Below, in pieces: positions 22,269 to 33,385 of a DNA stretch of 64,000 nt. The stretch lies in contig JADDTR010000029.1 of assembly GCA_015345905.1 (NCBI GenBank), positions 62,001 to 126,000 on the forward strand. Direction: 5' to 3'. Positions within the stretch are counted from its first letter, which is position 1. Each line of letters starts with the position of its first letter. The notes beneath the pieces are model-generated. The model did no database searches and was not told the origin of the DNA. It saw nothing but the letters and a program-made list of their open reading frames with translations. A program made the position numbers and the translations under genes. This stretch comes from Aotearoamyces nothofagi (Eukaryota > Ascomycota > Leotiomycetes > Leotiales > Tympanidaceae).

Positions 22269-23027
22269 ATGACCATATTAGTTTCAGATGCTAACGGTGG
22301 CTCTTCAACTCTAAAAGCACAAAGATGTGTATATTCATCGAGATGGGCTTCACCCCAATTCCGCAAATTTAGTTCAGGCAGTCACCGATGGCAAGAAAGA
22401 GGCGGCTCTCCTATCCCAGACGAGCCGACCCTGTCTTCACAACTAAGAGACCTAATGCGAGTAATGCCACACTCAGTGGTTGTTGCAACATCATCTACCG
22501 GAGTGGATCACGCGCCCTCAAGCTTCAAAGGCATGACCGTCTCGTCGTTCACAACTCTTACATTGACACCAACACCTATTGTCACGTTTAATATCCGGAA
22601 GCCTTCGCAGACGCTGGATGCTATCAGAGCATCTCGCCAATTTTTGATACACGTACTATCAGCTACGGACTCGGGTGCAAGAGTGGCAGCTGTGTTCACA
22701 AAGGGGAATAATACAGGACTCTTCTCAAGTCCTGCGTTCCAGGTGTTGACAATACGTGGCAACTCAAGCCCACAGCCACCACTGTTGTCAGGGAATGGCA
22801 TTACAAAAGTGCTTCGTTGCAAACTCAGGGATGGCCCGGAAGGTGGATTGATAGAAATTGGTGATCACGTTTTGATCTTAGGCGATGTTGTGGGCATAAT
22901 TGAGCCACCCAGACAGAAGAACACAGTAGCGGCTGAAGAAAAAGGTCTCTGTTACCTGGATCGGCAGTTTAGGGAGACAGGCACGATCATTAATCTTGGG
23001 GTCGAGGATCGAAGTTCTGATCGTTAA
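22269..23027 (+). CDS. Flavin reductase-like protein (FMN-binding split barrel)
   Basis: Predicted to bind FMN and reduce it with NAD(P)H, or to act as a small flavoprotein oxidoreductase. One exon, 252 residues. Residues 1-45 are rich in Arg/Ser with SRWASPQFRKFSSG, consistent with a mitochondrial presequence. The domain starts LRDLMRVMPHSVVVATSS and contains the signature FKGMTVSSFTTLTLTPTP followed by VTFNIRKPSQTLDAI and FLIHVLS, all typical of the flavin-reductase-like family. DHVLILGDVVGII and LCYLDRQFRE near the end match the last strands. The physiological electron acceptor is not evident. Confidence 0.88.
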   Translation: MTILVSDANGGSSTLKAQRCVYSSRWASPQFRKFSSGSHRWQERGGSPIPDEPTLSSQLRDLMRVMPHSVVVATSSTGVDHAPSSFKGMTVSSFTTLTLTPTPIVTFNIRKPSQTLDAIRASRQFLIHVLSATDSGARVAAVFTKGNNTGLFSSPAFQVLTIRGNSSPQPPLLSGNGITKVLRCKLRDGPEGGLIEIGDHVLILGDVVGIIEPPRQKNTVAAEEKGLCYLDRQFRETGTIINLGVEDRSSDR

Positions 23028-23728
23028 TCGCCACACAGCCTTTGATTTTATATCCACAGGGCTCTGCGTCACATAGAGGTACCGGGAACTGGAACGGGAA
23101 GAAAGGAGGGAAGCAGAATTCCAGTCAAAAGTTGTCACAATGACTGTTAGAAATTAACAGACTATCTTTGATCTAATTTAAGAGCGCTGCTATGTCTACG
23201 ATGTAGCAGAAGAAACTTCGAGAGATGATTAGCCCCCTTCTTCACTCCCTGCACTACTGTATTACGATTATAATATATGAAACGGGTTCCGTAGGATAAG
23301 CATATCATACGCTGAGCAGCTACAGAAGAGCTAAACTTTTATACCTAAGTAGAATTCCTCCAGAGAATATTGGCGGTAACTCCCTTTCAACAATCTTTTG
23401 GCCTATCCTCTACAAACACACTGTCTTACTACTTTGCATGCCGATGCTCTATACTACTTATAAGGCGTCACAGCTGATTGCTTGGTATAATGGCCATTTA
23501 CTGGCATGTGATATGTAATAAGGTAGGTAACTTTGACATAGGCAAAGTCTAGAGCTGCAGTAGCTCAGAAGCAGAAGCACGTGGCTACTACTGTAGACCA
23601 AAGGTAAAATGTTCCAGCCTAATTGCACCTTCTGGCTGGAAATGTACCAGCAGCGAATTGAAACAAGACATCTTCTTATAGTATAATTAATAGTTCGATA
23701 CAGTACAGCAGATAGTAGCTGTTGACGA

Positions 23729-23741
23729 GAAACTTCTCGAA
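23729..23741. promoter_or_regulatory. Heat-shock element, perfect three-module
   Basis: The sequence GAAACTTCTCGAA is a perfect nGAAnnTTCnnGAA array, the binding site of trimeric heat shock factor. It lies about 720 bases upstream of the HSP90 ATG, and about 500 bases upstream of the leader intron donor, in a suitable place to drive that gene. Confidence 0.7.
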
Positions 23742-23772
23742 AGCACAGCCTTGTTTAAGGGGGCGACCAATG

Positions 23773-23785
23773 GAATCTTCCAGCT
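23773..23785. promoter_or_regulatory. Second heat-shock element (two full modules plus a partial one)
   Basis: GAATCTTCCAGCT reads GAAnnTTCnnG, 32 bases downstream of the first element. Two closely spaced HSEs are common in HSP90 promoters. Confidence 0.5.
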
Positions 23786-24241
23786 TAATACGTTGACATT
23801 GTATTGCTGCCTGAGGCCTCTTCACCAACGGCTGCCACGAATCGAGCCAAATATCAGTGACAGCAGGTGACAGCTGCAGTATTAAAATATGATAAATGTA
23901 ATATATAATATATCATAGTAAATATCCTGCTCTACATATGACAATATGGCCTTGGCCTTGACCTCCTGAACGAATTATTGCGGTGTTGCTGCAACAACGG
24001 ATTCGCCAATGCAATTGCCTAGAGCCCGCTGGCACTTTCTTCCAGCGTTTCTACCAGATTCTGTGCCTTTTCTTTCGGCGCTAAGTCTTCCGCTCCAAAC
24101 TCGTCCACTCCATTCACTCCAACTTATTTAGACCCGTCCAATTCTCCAACTCACACTTCTCACAATAAACTTCTCCCACATTTCAAAAGATACCCGAAAT
24201 TTCTCTCCCATACGGACGATTACGAATACACACATAACTAC

Positions 24242-24438
24242 GTAAGTCCTTTTCATGAACTCCATACGCAGTACAATGGTACTTTCGTTTGGTAGCTTCA
24301 GCCTTATCTGGCTTGAGCTTCCACGAGCTTCCAAGCTTCCGAACTAACTGCCCCGTGTCAAAATACATCTATATAGTCAGCTGCACGACCGGCTGCCATC
24401 TTAACAGAAGCAAAGAAACTAACGTATCTCTCTTTTAG
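24242..24438 (+). other. Probable intron in the HSP90 5' leader
   Basis: Starts with a full GTAAGT donor after CATAACTAC and ends with a pyrimidine tract and TCTTTTAG, with an ACTAAC branch site 20 bases before it. The ATG lies 24 bases after the acceptor. A leader intron is inferred; no transcript evidence is available. Confidence 0.6.
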
Positions 24439-24462
24439 ATCTACAATCTCACAACCGCAATC

Positions 24463-26632
24463 ATGTCTGGAGAAACCTTCGAGTTTCAGGCCGAGATCTC
24501 TCAGCTTTTGGGCCTCATTATCAACACAGTTTACTCAAACAAGGAAATCTTCCTACGAGAGTTAGTTTCTAACTGTTCCGATGCTCTCGACAAGATCCGT
24601 TATGAGGCTCTCTCAGATCCCAGCAAGCTCGACACGGGCAAGGATCTCCGAATCGATATTATCCCAGACAAGGAGAACAAGACTCTTACTATCCGTGATA
24701 CCGGTATTGGTATGACCAAGGCCGTAAGTTTATACCACAACCCCCCTCCTACTATCCTCTTACTAATAACTTGCTTAGGATCTTGTCAACAACCTGGGTA
24801 CGATTGCTCGATCAGGTACCAAGCAGTTCATGGAGGCGCTCACCGCAGGTGCTGATATCTCTATGATTGGTCAATTCGGTGTTGGTTTCTATTCTGCATA
24901 CCTTGTTGCGGACAGTGTCACTGTCGTTTCAAAAAACAATGATGACGAGCAATACATCTGGGAGTCAAGTGCTGGTGGAACTTTCACCCTGACTCAGGAC
25001 ACTGAGGGTGAGGCTCTCGGCCGTGGTACCAAGATCATCCTTCACTTGAAGGATGAGCAGATGGATTACCTAAACGAGGCAAAGATCAAGGAGGTTGTCA
25101 AGAAGCACTCCGAGTTCATCTCATACCCTATCTACTTGCACGTCCAGAAGGAGGTCGAGACCGAGGTCCCTGATGAGGAGGCTGAGGAGACTAAGGAGGA
25201 TGAAGGTGATGAGAAGAAGGCCAAGATCGAGGAGGTAGATGATGATGAAGAAGAGAAGAAGCCAAAAACCAAGAAGGTCAAGGAGACTAAGATCGAGGAG
25301 GAGGAGCTAAACAAGCAAAAGCCTATCTGGACCCGGAACCCACAAGACATCACCCCCGAAGAGTACGGATCCTTCTACAAGTCTCTGTCAAATGACTGGG
25401 AAGACCATCTCGCGGTCAAGCACTTCTCTGTCGAGGGTCAACTTGAGTTCCGTGCAATTCTCTTCGTTCCAAAGCGTGCACCATTCGATCTCTTCGAGAC
25501 CAAGAAGACCAAGAATAACATCAAACTTTATGTTCGCCGTGTCTTCATCACTGATGATGCCACCGATCTCATCCCCGAGTGGCTGAGCTTCATCAAGGGT
25601 GTTGTTGACTCCGAGGATCTTCCTCTCAACTTGTCTCGTGAGACTCTCCAACAGAACAAGATCATGAAGGTCATCAAGAAGAACATTGTTAAGAAGGTTC
25701 TTGAGCTTTTCGCCGAGATCGCAGAGGACAAGGAGCAATTTGACAAGTTCTACTCTGCTTTCAGCAAGAACATCAAGCTCGGCATCCACGAGGATTCCCA
25801 GAACAGAGCCGCTCTTGCCAAGCTTCTCCGATTCAACTCCACTAAATCTGGAGACGAGATGACTTCCCTCACCGACTATGTTACCCGCATGGGCGAGCAC
25901 CAGAAGAACATCTACTACATTACTGGAGAGAGCTTGAAGGCGGTCCAGAAGTCACCATTCTTGGACTCCCTTAAGGCCAAGGGATTCGAGGTCCTCTTCC
26001 TCGTTGACCCAATTGATGAGTACGCCATGACTCAACTCAAGGAGTTCGAGGGCAAGAAGTTGGTTGATATCACCAAGGACTTTGAGCTCGAGGAAACCGA
26101 TGAGGAGAAGGCTGAGCGTGAGGCTGAGGAGAAGGAGTTCGAGGGTCTTGCCAAGGCTCTCAAAAACGTCCTTGGTGACAAGGTTGAGAAGGTTGTTGTT
26201 AGCCACAAGTTGGTTGGTGCACCTTGCGCCATTCGTACTGGCCAATTCGGTTGGTCAGCCAACATGGAGCGTATCATGAAAGCTCAAGCTCTCCGTGATA
26301 CATCTATGAGCTCTTACATGTCCTCAAAGAAGACTTTCGAGATCTCTCCTAAGTCACCTATCATCAAGGAGCTCAAGAAGAAGGTCGAGGCCGATGGCGA
26401 GAACGACCGTACCGTCAAGTCGATTACTCAACTTCTCTTCGAGACCTCCTTGCTCGTCTCTGGCTTCACCATTGAGGAGCCAGCTGGCTTTGCTGAGCGC
26501 ATCCACAAGCTTGTCTCTCTCGGCTTGAACGTCGATGAGGAGCCCGAGCCCGAGGCTGTTGAGGAGACCGCTACTGAGGCGGCTGCCCCAGCTGATGCAC
26601 CAGCCGAGAGCGCAATGGAGGAGGTTGACTAG
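24463..26632 (+). CDS. HSP90: Cytosolic HSP90 chaperone
   Basis: ATP-dependent chaperone for kinases, receptors and other clients. Exon 1 is 24463-24723 and exon 2 is 24779-26632, giving 704 residues, the usual cytosolic length. The GHKL ATPase domain shows [20 protein letters not shown], the DTGIGMTK motif and [16 protein letters not shown] highly charged Glu/Lys linker at about 210-265 separates it from the middle domain ([20 protein letters not shown], the SRETLQQNK catalytic-loop region). The protein ends in MEEVD, the docking peptide for TPR co-chaperones, which marks the cytosolic form and excludes an ER or mitochondrial paralogue. Codon use is strongly biased toward C-ending codons compared with neighbours, as expected for high expression. 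Two HSEs upstream suggest HSF control. Confidence 0.98.
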
Positions 26633-27474
26633 ATTCGTTCAAGCCTGGGAATTTGCGGAGTTTGATCGGTTTGGTTTTTACGATGGTTTCTTCACAATGC
26701 ATGAGCCCTTCTTCTATTTTGTGTTATGCATCTTACGTCCACTTGGCTTCCTAGAGTCGCATCACTTGCGATGGGTAGCTTAATACATGTACACTTTACA
26801 ACTACATGGCCCCATTGAAGACGAACAGTCTGGGAGACAAAAGCAGAAATTAAAGAAATTTTAAATAATCCTTATTTTTCTGTGCACTTGTGAACATGTT
26901 TGCGATACTATGTGCTCATCTTATACCACTGGTTATTTAAACATAGATGACCTTGAAAGTGCTTTTTGTATTGATGTATATAGCAAGACGATACTGTGAT
27001 ACTAATCCCCACTCTGCGATGCTAAGAACCATATCACTCACTACTTGTATACCGGCCTTTGTTACGAACGGCGAGTTGAATGCTCACAATCGGTAGCTAT
27101 GCTGAATCCATCTCTTCTCCAACTCTACAGAACTATTCCCCCGAGTAAAACTGTTGGCAGCAAAATTTGAAGGGTGGTAAAGGGATTTTTTGGCACCGGT
27201 TAAGTATCGAGCAACTGGCGTAAATGGATATATACATAACCTACGTGATGATTATCTGATCTATGAATTAGATGTTGGCTCGTAACATTAGAGGCAGCTG
27301 GATGCAATTCCGAGGTACGGTCCGCTCCTCCGCGTCGCGTTGCGAGCCTGTCACTTTACGCGATTTGAGCTTTAGCTAGCTCTTTCGCATCCTATTCAAC
27401 CTCAGCTAAACTCCTCTACAATCACCACCAGCGTATCGCACAACATCACAACAATCTTAATATCATGTGAGTTA
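26633..27474. other. Intergenic between HSP90 and POB3
   Basis: 3' end of HSP90 and promoter of POB3. No gene seen; the middle is AT-rich. Confidence 0.6.
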
Positions 27475-29391
27475 CTTTGCGACCATTGATTCATGGCTTT
27501 ATGTATTACGAGCCTTCTTTGGGCAATATTGGAGCTGTGGCAAACGGGGGATGGGCTAACAGTGGCTGCAGGGAGAGCTTTGACAACATCTATCTCGATC
27601 TTTCGAAAGAGCCGGGAAAATGCCGCTTCGCAGAGACTGGCTTTGGTTGGAAGCCTACGGCCGGTGGCGATACCTTTACTCTTGATCACAGCAACATTGG
27701 CGCTGCCCAGTGGAGTAGGGCAGCGAAAGGCTTCGAGGTCAAGATTTTACAGCGGAATTCTGGTATCGTACAACTAGACGGATTTGAGATAGCAGTGAGC
27801 TTATTCCCTGATGCATTGGTTGTATCTGCTGACGTTTGCACAGGACTTTGATCGTCTGGTGAAGATATTCAAAAGCTGGTATAGCGCGAATCTTGAAACC
27901 AAGGAACATGCATTACGAGGGTGGAACTGGGGCAAGGGAGAGTTTGGCAAGGCAGAATTAGCGTTCAATGTCCAAAACCGACCAGCTTTTGAAGTCCCAT
28001 ACTCTGAGATTACAAACACCAATTTGGCAGGCAAGAATGAAGTCGCAATCGAATTCTCACTGCCGGTAAATAGCGAGGATACGGGAACTAATGGCCACCT
28101 TGGTGGAGCACGGGGCAAGGGAAAGAAAGCTGGAGCAGGAAAAGACCAGCTCGTGGAAATGCGATTCTACATCCCGGGTGTGACGACCAAGAAGGAGGCG
28201 ATGGAGAACGGCGAGGGAGCTAGTGATGGTGAGGATGAAGAGGAGCAAAATGCGGCAAACCTATTCTACGATACCATTATGGAGAAAGCAGAGATTGGAG
28301 AAGTTGCAGGAGATACCTTTGCTACATTTCTGGATGTTCTCCATCTCACACCTAGGTATGACTTGTTACTAACGTCACACGAGGCACTACTAACCTTGCA
28401 ATAGAGGACGCTTCGATATCGATATGTACGAAAGCTCTTTCCGTCTTCGCGGCAAGACTTACGACTACAAAATTCAATATGAAGCCATCAAGAAGTTTAT
28501 GATGTTACCAAAGCCAGACGAGTTACACTTCATGATCTGCATAGGCCTAGACCCGCCTCTCCGCCAAGGTCAAACGAGATATCCATTCCTGGTTATGCAG
28601 TTTAAAAAGGATGAGGAGGTTACGATTGACTTGAACATGACGGAAGAGATGCTGAAGGGAAAATATGAGGGCAAGTTACAGCCTCAATACGAGCAACCGT
28701 TACATCAAGTTGTCACACAAGTTTTCCGAGGTCTTACAGGAAAGAAGGTTAACCAGCCGTCGAAAGATTTTCTCAGGTATACTTGCCCATATATTATTCA
28801 GGATTGTTTATGCTGACAGTTTCTAGCCATCATCAACAATTTGGCATCAAATGCTCTATCAAAGCTGCTGAAGGTTTCCTTTACTGCCTCGAAAAAGCTT
28901 TCATGTTTGTTCCAAAGCCCGCTACCTACATCTCATTCGAGCAAACTGCTAGCATTACATTTTCTCGTGTCGGTGGTGCTGTGTCTGCATCTCGAACTTT
29001 CGACATTACCGTGCATTTGAAGAATGGTGCCGGCGAGTCTCAGTTTAGCAATATCAACCGCGAAGAGCAAGAGCCACTAGAGAATTTCTTCAAAATCAAG
29101 GGACTTAGAGTCAAGAATGAAATGGATGAGGATACTTCTATCCTTGCTGCGGCTCTTGGTGATCCAGATATGGCCAGCTCAGATGAGGAGGTAGTGGCTG
29201 CAAGAGCAGATAGAGGATCAGCAGATGAGGATTCGGAGAGTCCAGACGAAGACTTCCAAGCTGATAGTGATAGTGATGTTGCGGAGGAATATGACGAGGA
29301 TCATGAGAGTTCAGGATCTAGCGGTGACGAGGATGGAGCGAGTGATCAGGAGGAGAGGCCAAAGAAAAAGCCGAAGAGAGAGGATGATTAG
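27475..29391 (+). CDS. POB3: FACT complex subunit POB3 (SSRP1 family)
   Basis: Histone chaperone subunit that works with SPT16 in transcription and replication. Five exons: 27475-27476, 27572-27794, 27844-28355, 28405-28776 and 28827-29391, giving 557 residues. The start codon is split: AT, a 95-base intron opening GTGAGT, then G at 27572, reading MESFDNIYLDLSKEPGKCRF, the conserved POB3 start. Next come GWNWGKGEF and FYIPG, the SSRP1 domain FDIDMYESSFRLRGKTYDYK with PLRQGQTRYPFLVMQF, and the double-PH/Rtt106-like part IKAAEGFLYCLEKAFMFVPKP. The tail is acidic with a short Lys-rich end. As in other fungi there is no HMG box. An in-frame ATG further upstream in the intron would add non-conserved residues, so the split start is preferred. 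Confidence 0.95.
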
Positions 29392-29604
29392 GGAAAGATC
29401 TGGTTATAATTCGGACATAGATACGTTCTGGCGTTTCAGTGGATATCCTAGGGGGAAGTAACTTTAGTAAGTAGGTTAAAAGCACTTATGTATGGCGATC
29501 TGGTAATTGCCAAATCCTGGTGCTATACAGCCATTGGCTATTAAATCACCATAAAAAAGATCGTCACGATATTGACCAAGATATCCTTGCTGCCATCTTT
29601 ATTC

Positions 29605-30016
29605 TCAAGCATTATACCTTGGCAGTGCTCGCTGTTGTGCTCGCTGTCCTGGATCAGGGTCATTGTGAATAAGGTGCGATATGCAGTCAGAGCCTAAATC
29701 CTCGAAGGCATAATGGCCATGTATCTCGTCTGTACTAACATGTCTTCCAATAGTGTAGACTCTCCGTCTATAGGTATCCGGTATATACAGGTTCTAATCT
29801 AAGGAATGTTAATATAGTTCTATACTAATGATCGGAAAGACTGCTTACAATAAGGGATGGACGAGCTATAGCATCTAGAACGCCGAGCTTGTAGCGTAGC
29901 CATAGAGCAAAGATCCAGACCACAAGCTGCCGGCACTTCGGTGATAGCTTGAGGTATGTAATTAACGGCGAGAGAATTCGGTTCCAATACGCCGGAGCTT
30001 TATTCCTACGTCCCAT
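29605..30016 (-). CDS. Small two-exon unknown gene, convergent with POB3
   Basis: Not recognised. Exon 1 (30016-29849) starts MGRRNKAPAYWNRILSPLIT and ends at a GTAAGC donor in phase 0. Exon 2 (29793-29605), after the second of two tandem acceptors, reads NLYIPDTYRRRVYTIGRHVS, then HGHYAFEDLGSDCISHLIHN, to a stop; total 118 residues. The 55-nt intron is typical in length for this genome. If the first acceptor (29799) is used the frame reads a different 34-residue end, so the 3' half is less certain. Its composition (Tyr, His, Arg rich, few Lys) is unlike random shadow frames. It starts 171 bases from the divergent gene at 30188. Confidence 0.45.
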
Positions 30017-30187
30017 TACGATACGCAAATTTCCAATGCTGCTGGTTCATTTGCACTCGTCATGTGAGCTTCATGTGACATGTTCACGCTTTCTGATGTC
30101 GATAAGATAAGCTCATACGCTGTTAGATAAGGCCCTACTCGAACATCACGTCTTCCGAAGCTCGCATTCTGATTCCCAACCGGCACA

Positions 30188-30853
30188 ATGACGTGTCTTG
30201 AGATCCTCCAGCTCCATCTCCGCGAAGGCGTCACAGCCTCCGCCGCCCTCAGAAATTTCATTCTCATCCGAGACGCCTTGAACACGCATGCTCGGCAAGA
30301 CCTGACGGATTCGCCAGAGCTGAACACGCAGTACTGCCAGAGCATCGAGGATCCCACCGTGCTGTACATTCTCGGCCTATGGAGTTCTCACGCATCGCAC
30401 GATGCGTTCCTGGCATCGGATAAGAAAGAGGCGATTCTGGGCATGCAGGGCGGTCAGACGAAGTTTGGATGGATGACCCATGTGGATTTGGGGAATCAGG
30501 GCATCGAGGCGCTTCCGCTTGGCGCGCCTGTCATTGCCATTGGGAGGCTTTGGGTAAGGGCGGAGAAGAGGGCCGAGTATACGGCCAAGGAGGCTGCAAT
30601 ACTGGAGCGGGTTAGGGGTGTGTCGAAGCTGTGGAAGATCTGGAGTGGATGGACGGACGAGACGGTGGAAGGGGATGGAGAGAGATTCGTATTCACTGGG
30701 TGGGATAGTAAGGAGGCCCATGTTGCGTTTATGGAAGAACGAAAAAAGGATCCGCTCACTGCTGGGATTGAGGATCTGCTTGTGTTGGAAGATGGAAAGC
30801 CGAAAGTTGAGGTTGCGCATGGGCTGAACATGGAGAGGGTTGTGTATGAGTAG
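30188..30853 (+). CDS. Fungal ABM-like protein (dimeric alpha-beta barrel)
   Basis: One exon, 221 residues, no signal peptide. The amino half starts CLEILQLHLREGVTASAALR and continues DPTVLYILGLWSSHASHDAFL, the pattern of an antibiotic-biosynthesis-monooxygenase-like ferredoxin fold: a beta strand, a helix, then a strand with a W-x-S/D-x-x-x-H motif. The second half repeats this: GRLWVRAEKRAEYTAKEAAI, then FVFTGWDSKEAHVAFMEERK. The protein is therefore probably a tandem of two barrels folding into one unit. Related fungal proteins are uncharacterised and occur near metabolic genes. No catalytic residues can be named. Confidence 0.72.
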   Translation: MTCLEILQLHLREGVTASAALRNFILIRDALNTHARQDLTDSPELNTQYCQSIEDPTVLYILGLWSSHASHDAFLASDKKEAILGMQGGQTKFGWMTHVDLGNQGIEALPLGAPVIAIGRLWVRAEKRAEYTAKEAAILERVRGVSKLWKIWSGWTDETVEGDGERFVFTGWDSKEAHVAFMEERKKDPLTAGIEDLLVLEDGKPKVEVAHGLNMERVVYE

Positions 30854-31019
30854 GGTTCGAGGATTTACCAAATTCTCACATCAGACTTCGGCTTGAAAGG
30901 AGATCAATCTACGGGTCAGATAAGATCATCCATTTACCACATCTTATAATGTATACTATTTCCATTATCACCAATAGACGAAAAGAATATATTACGCCCT
31001 TTGATCATGCTGTAATATT

Positions 31020-33385
31020 CTACAAATCAACAGCAATCTTCGACCAATCAAATCCCCATGCCATACTCTCGCTATCAGAATGCCAATTCTTTGCAAACCA
31101 GAATGCCAAACCACCAATAAAACCGAAGGTGCTAACAATCTGTAATGCTGCCCATCCTTTCTGCTTCATCTCTTCATTCAGTTGCACCAGGCCCAGAGGA
31201 TCAAGTCGGTCGAGCTTACTCCCCGCATTCGCTCGCCTTGAATACTGCTTTACTAATGACGCTGGTGAATTACGATCATCACTACGTCTTCTAGCTTCAG
31301 CAAGTGGCACCAGTGTTCCATCCTGCACGCACTCATTCAAGCGCTCTGTAAGCCACACAGCACGTTCACCTCTGGCAAGAGCCTCGAACCTGGCTCTCTC
31401 ATTCTGTAGACTGCGTTGCAGATCAGAAGCCCACATTGAGAGCCGCACCTGAGCAAGTCTTTCTTCACGCTGCGTATGATCTGCTATACGGGCTACAGCA
31501 TAGGAGTTGATAGCACCAATAGGTGTGGTAACGACTTGTGATGAGCTGCCAAAGATAGATTGAGAAGACTGGAGACTTAGTGAGCGGTGTATGCGCTCTG
31601 ATTGTGTAGAGCTCGCGAGAGAGCCTTTACGCCATCGGGCGCACTTCTTGGCAGCAGAATGACGTAGCCAGGAGATAGTGTCTCGCTCGAATATCTGTTC
31701 AACAAGAAGAGCCAGCTCGGTCGGGACGAGTGGCTGAACATAGTCTGGACTCATTAACAAGCTGGCGTCCATATTGTCATTATCATTAGTGGTCACGGTG
31801 GAGATGGCATAAGGCGGGTTCGAATGAGATGGCGCAAGTACGTTTTCTGATAATAAGCTGAATATGAAAGGGCGAATATCGGCAGCTTTCAACTCGCCTA
31901 GTACGTGCTCCTTCTGTGTTTGGATCTCTTCGGGAGAGAGCTTGTCAGCATGAGCAATGAGAGGAATTATGTTCGTTAGCGGAGAGATGCGACGCAGATA
32001 TTCGATATCTATAGACTTGACTCCTGAAAAAAGTTAATTGATATGAGCCAGTTTCAAGAATAATCAATAACTTACGGTGTTGGATGACGTAGAAAACCAG
32101 ATCTACTTCCGAACCACCACCACCACTTAACATGCTAATAAACTCCCCATCGCTGACCCCGGCCAGTGATGAAGATCGTTCAAGCTGAGACTCGATATAC
32201 TGAACAACCGGAGTGATAGATTCCAGGAACTGGAATCGTCAGAAATTATACCAAATTAGGCAAATATTTGAGACTCTTACAGATGTGCCGTTGCCATAAC
32301 CAGGCGTATCAACAAAGCAGATATTACGCTCCAAAATAGAGTCTCCCATGCTCTTCCTCCTCCGAAGAATCTTGCTTTCGTCAAGATCAGACCACCAGTG
32401 TGGGTAAGCTCGAGTGCTAGCAAAGACTTCCGTGATCTGGGATGTAGAGTTCGCTTGATAATTGCTACTTCGGGACTTGGATCTCGATGTCTTCTTTGAC
32501 ATTTCACCTACCGCCAAAGAATTCGATGACAGTGGATCGACATGTACAATATCATCGCATGCCTGAACAATAGCTTTGATAAGAGAAGTCTTCCCGACAC
32601 CTATGCGATATCAGTATAAAGAAACATGTTAGAGTTTCCGTTAGCAGGAACTCACCAGAATCTCCAGCAATTAAAATCTTAATTCTACCTAGATTCTTTC
32701 CTTTCTCCGTGAAAGGTCTTCTGCTAGGCATCTTTATACTCGGCATCACTAGCTGTGAGGCACTACTATCATCTATCACGTCTGACGCCGTATGTTGCTC
32801 ATCTTCTCCACTTGATCCTATAGCTTGACTCGCGGCATCGTCGATGGAGAAATCGGTCTCAGAGTTTCGCCGTGAGACCGGACTACTTGAGGTTGATCCG
32901 AGTAGGGGTGACTCGAGAAGAGAAGGTGTAAAAGGCCGAGAAGTCGAAGCTTTCGAGGAGCGTCGTGGATGTGATTCGGAGGGAGATAGGTCTCTACTAA
33001 AATCCGCCGAGGTTTTGGGAGACGGCGATCGTGTATGCACCATATCTTCGTAGCTCTTCCTAGCCATGCTCTTTGCCAACTCCTTCTTCCACGTAGTCCG
33101 TGCCTTTCCAACACTCCCTTCTCGACCATCGCCATCCTGGGCCAAGGAGCTTATCGTGTTTTCAAGGCTCTCGACGCCAAAGTTGCTGCGCTTCATATGG
33201 TCCCGAGATCGCAGGCTGGTAGAAGAGGAATTTGCGAGAGATGCCTCCATCGTCTTCTCGTCCGCGAGGAAGAAGGTCATCTGCGGAGGTTGGTGCGTTG
33301 ATGTTGCCGGCGTCGTAGTGTTATCGGAGACGCTTGTGCTTCGCGATCTGCCGGCGAAGGCATCGTCGCCTGCGAGTGGGCGCAT
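31020..33385 (-). CDS. Septin-like GTPase with a C-terminal membrane anchor
   Basis: Exons 33385-32656, 32600-32281, 32229-32076 and 32023-31020 join to 735 residues. The frame is open upstream of 33385, but MRPLAGDD at that ATG is the better start because the first codon further up is not ATG. Residues 1-235 are Ser/Pro-rich and disordered. The P-loop GDSGVGKTS (about 241-249) is assembled across the first intron, with FVDTPGYGN as the switch II/G3 motif. SPLTNIIPLIAHADKLSPEEI carries the G4 position as AHAD, where septins have AKAD. The carboxyl end has a hydrophobic segment, WAALQIVSTFGFIGGLAFWFA (about 692-712), followed by 23 residues, as in a tail-anchored protein. Classical septins are soluble filament formers without such an anchor. 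The gene is divergent from PHO85. Confidence 0.85.

Larger units (their letters stand above)
23028..24462. other. Long upstream region of HSP90 with heat-shock elements and a leader intron
   Basis: No protein gene supported. From 23160 to 23960 it is AT-rich. Two heat-shock elements lie at 23729-23741 and 23773-23785. A probable 5'-leader intron occupies 24242-24438. CT-rich sequence from about 24060 to 24200 probably surrounds the transcription start. Confidence 0.6.

Noticed and set aside
25388-26245. Long minus-strand frames inside HSP90
   Set aside because: Antisense shadow caused by the strong codon bias of HSP90.
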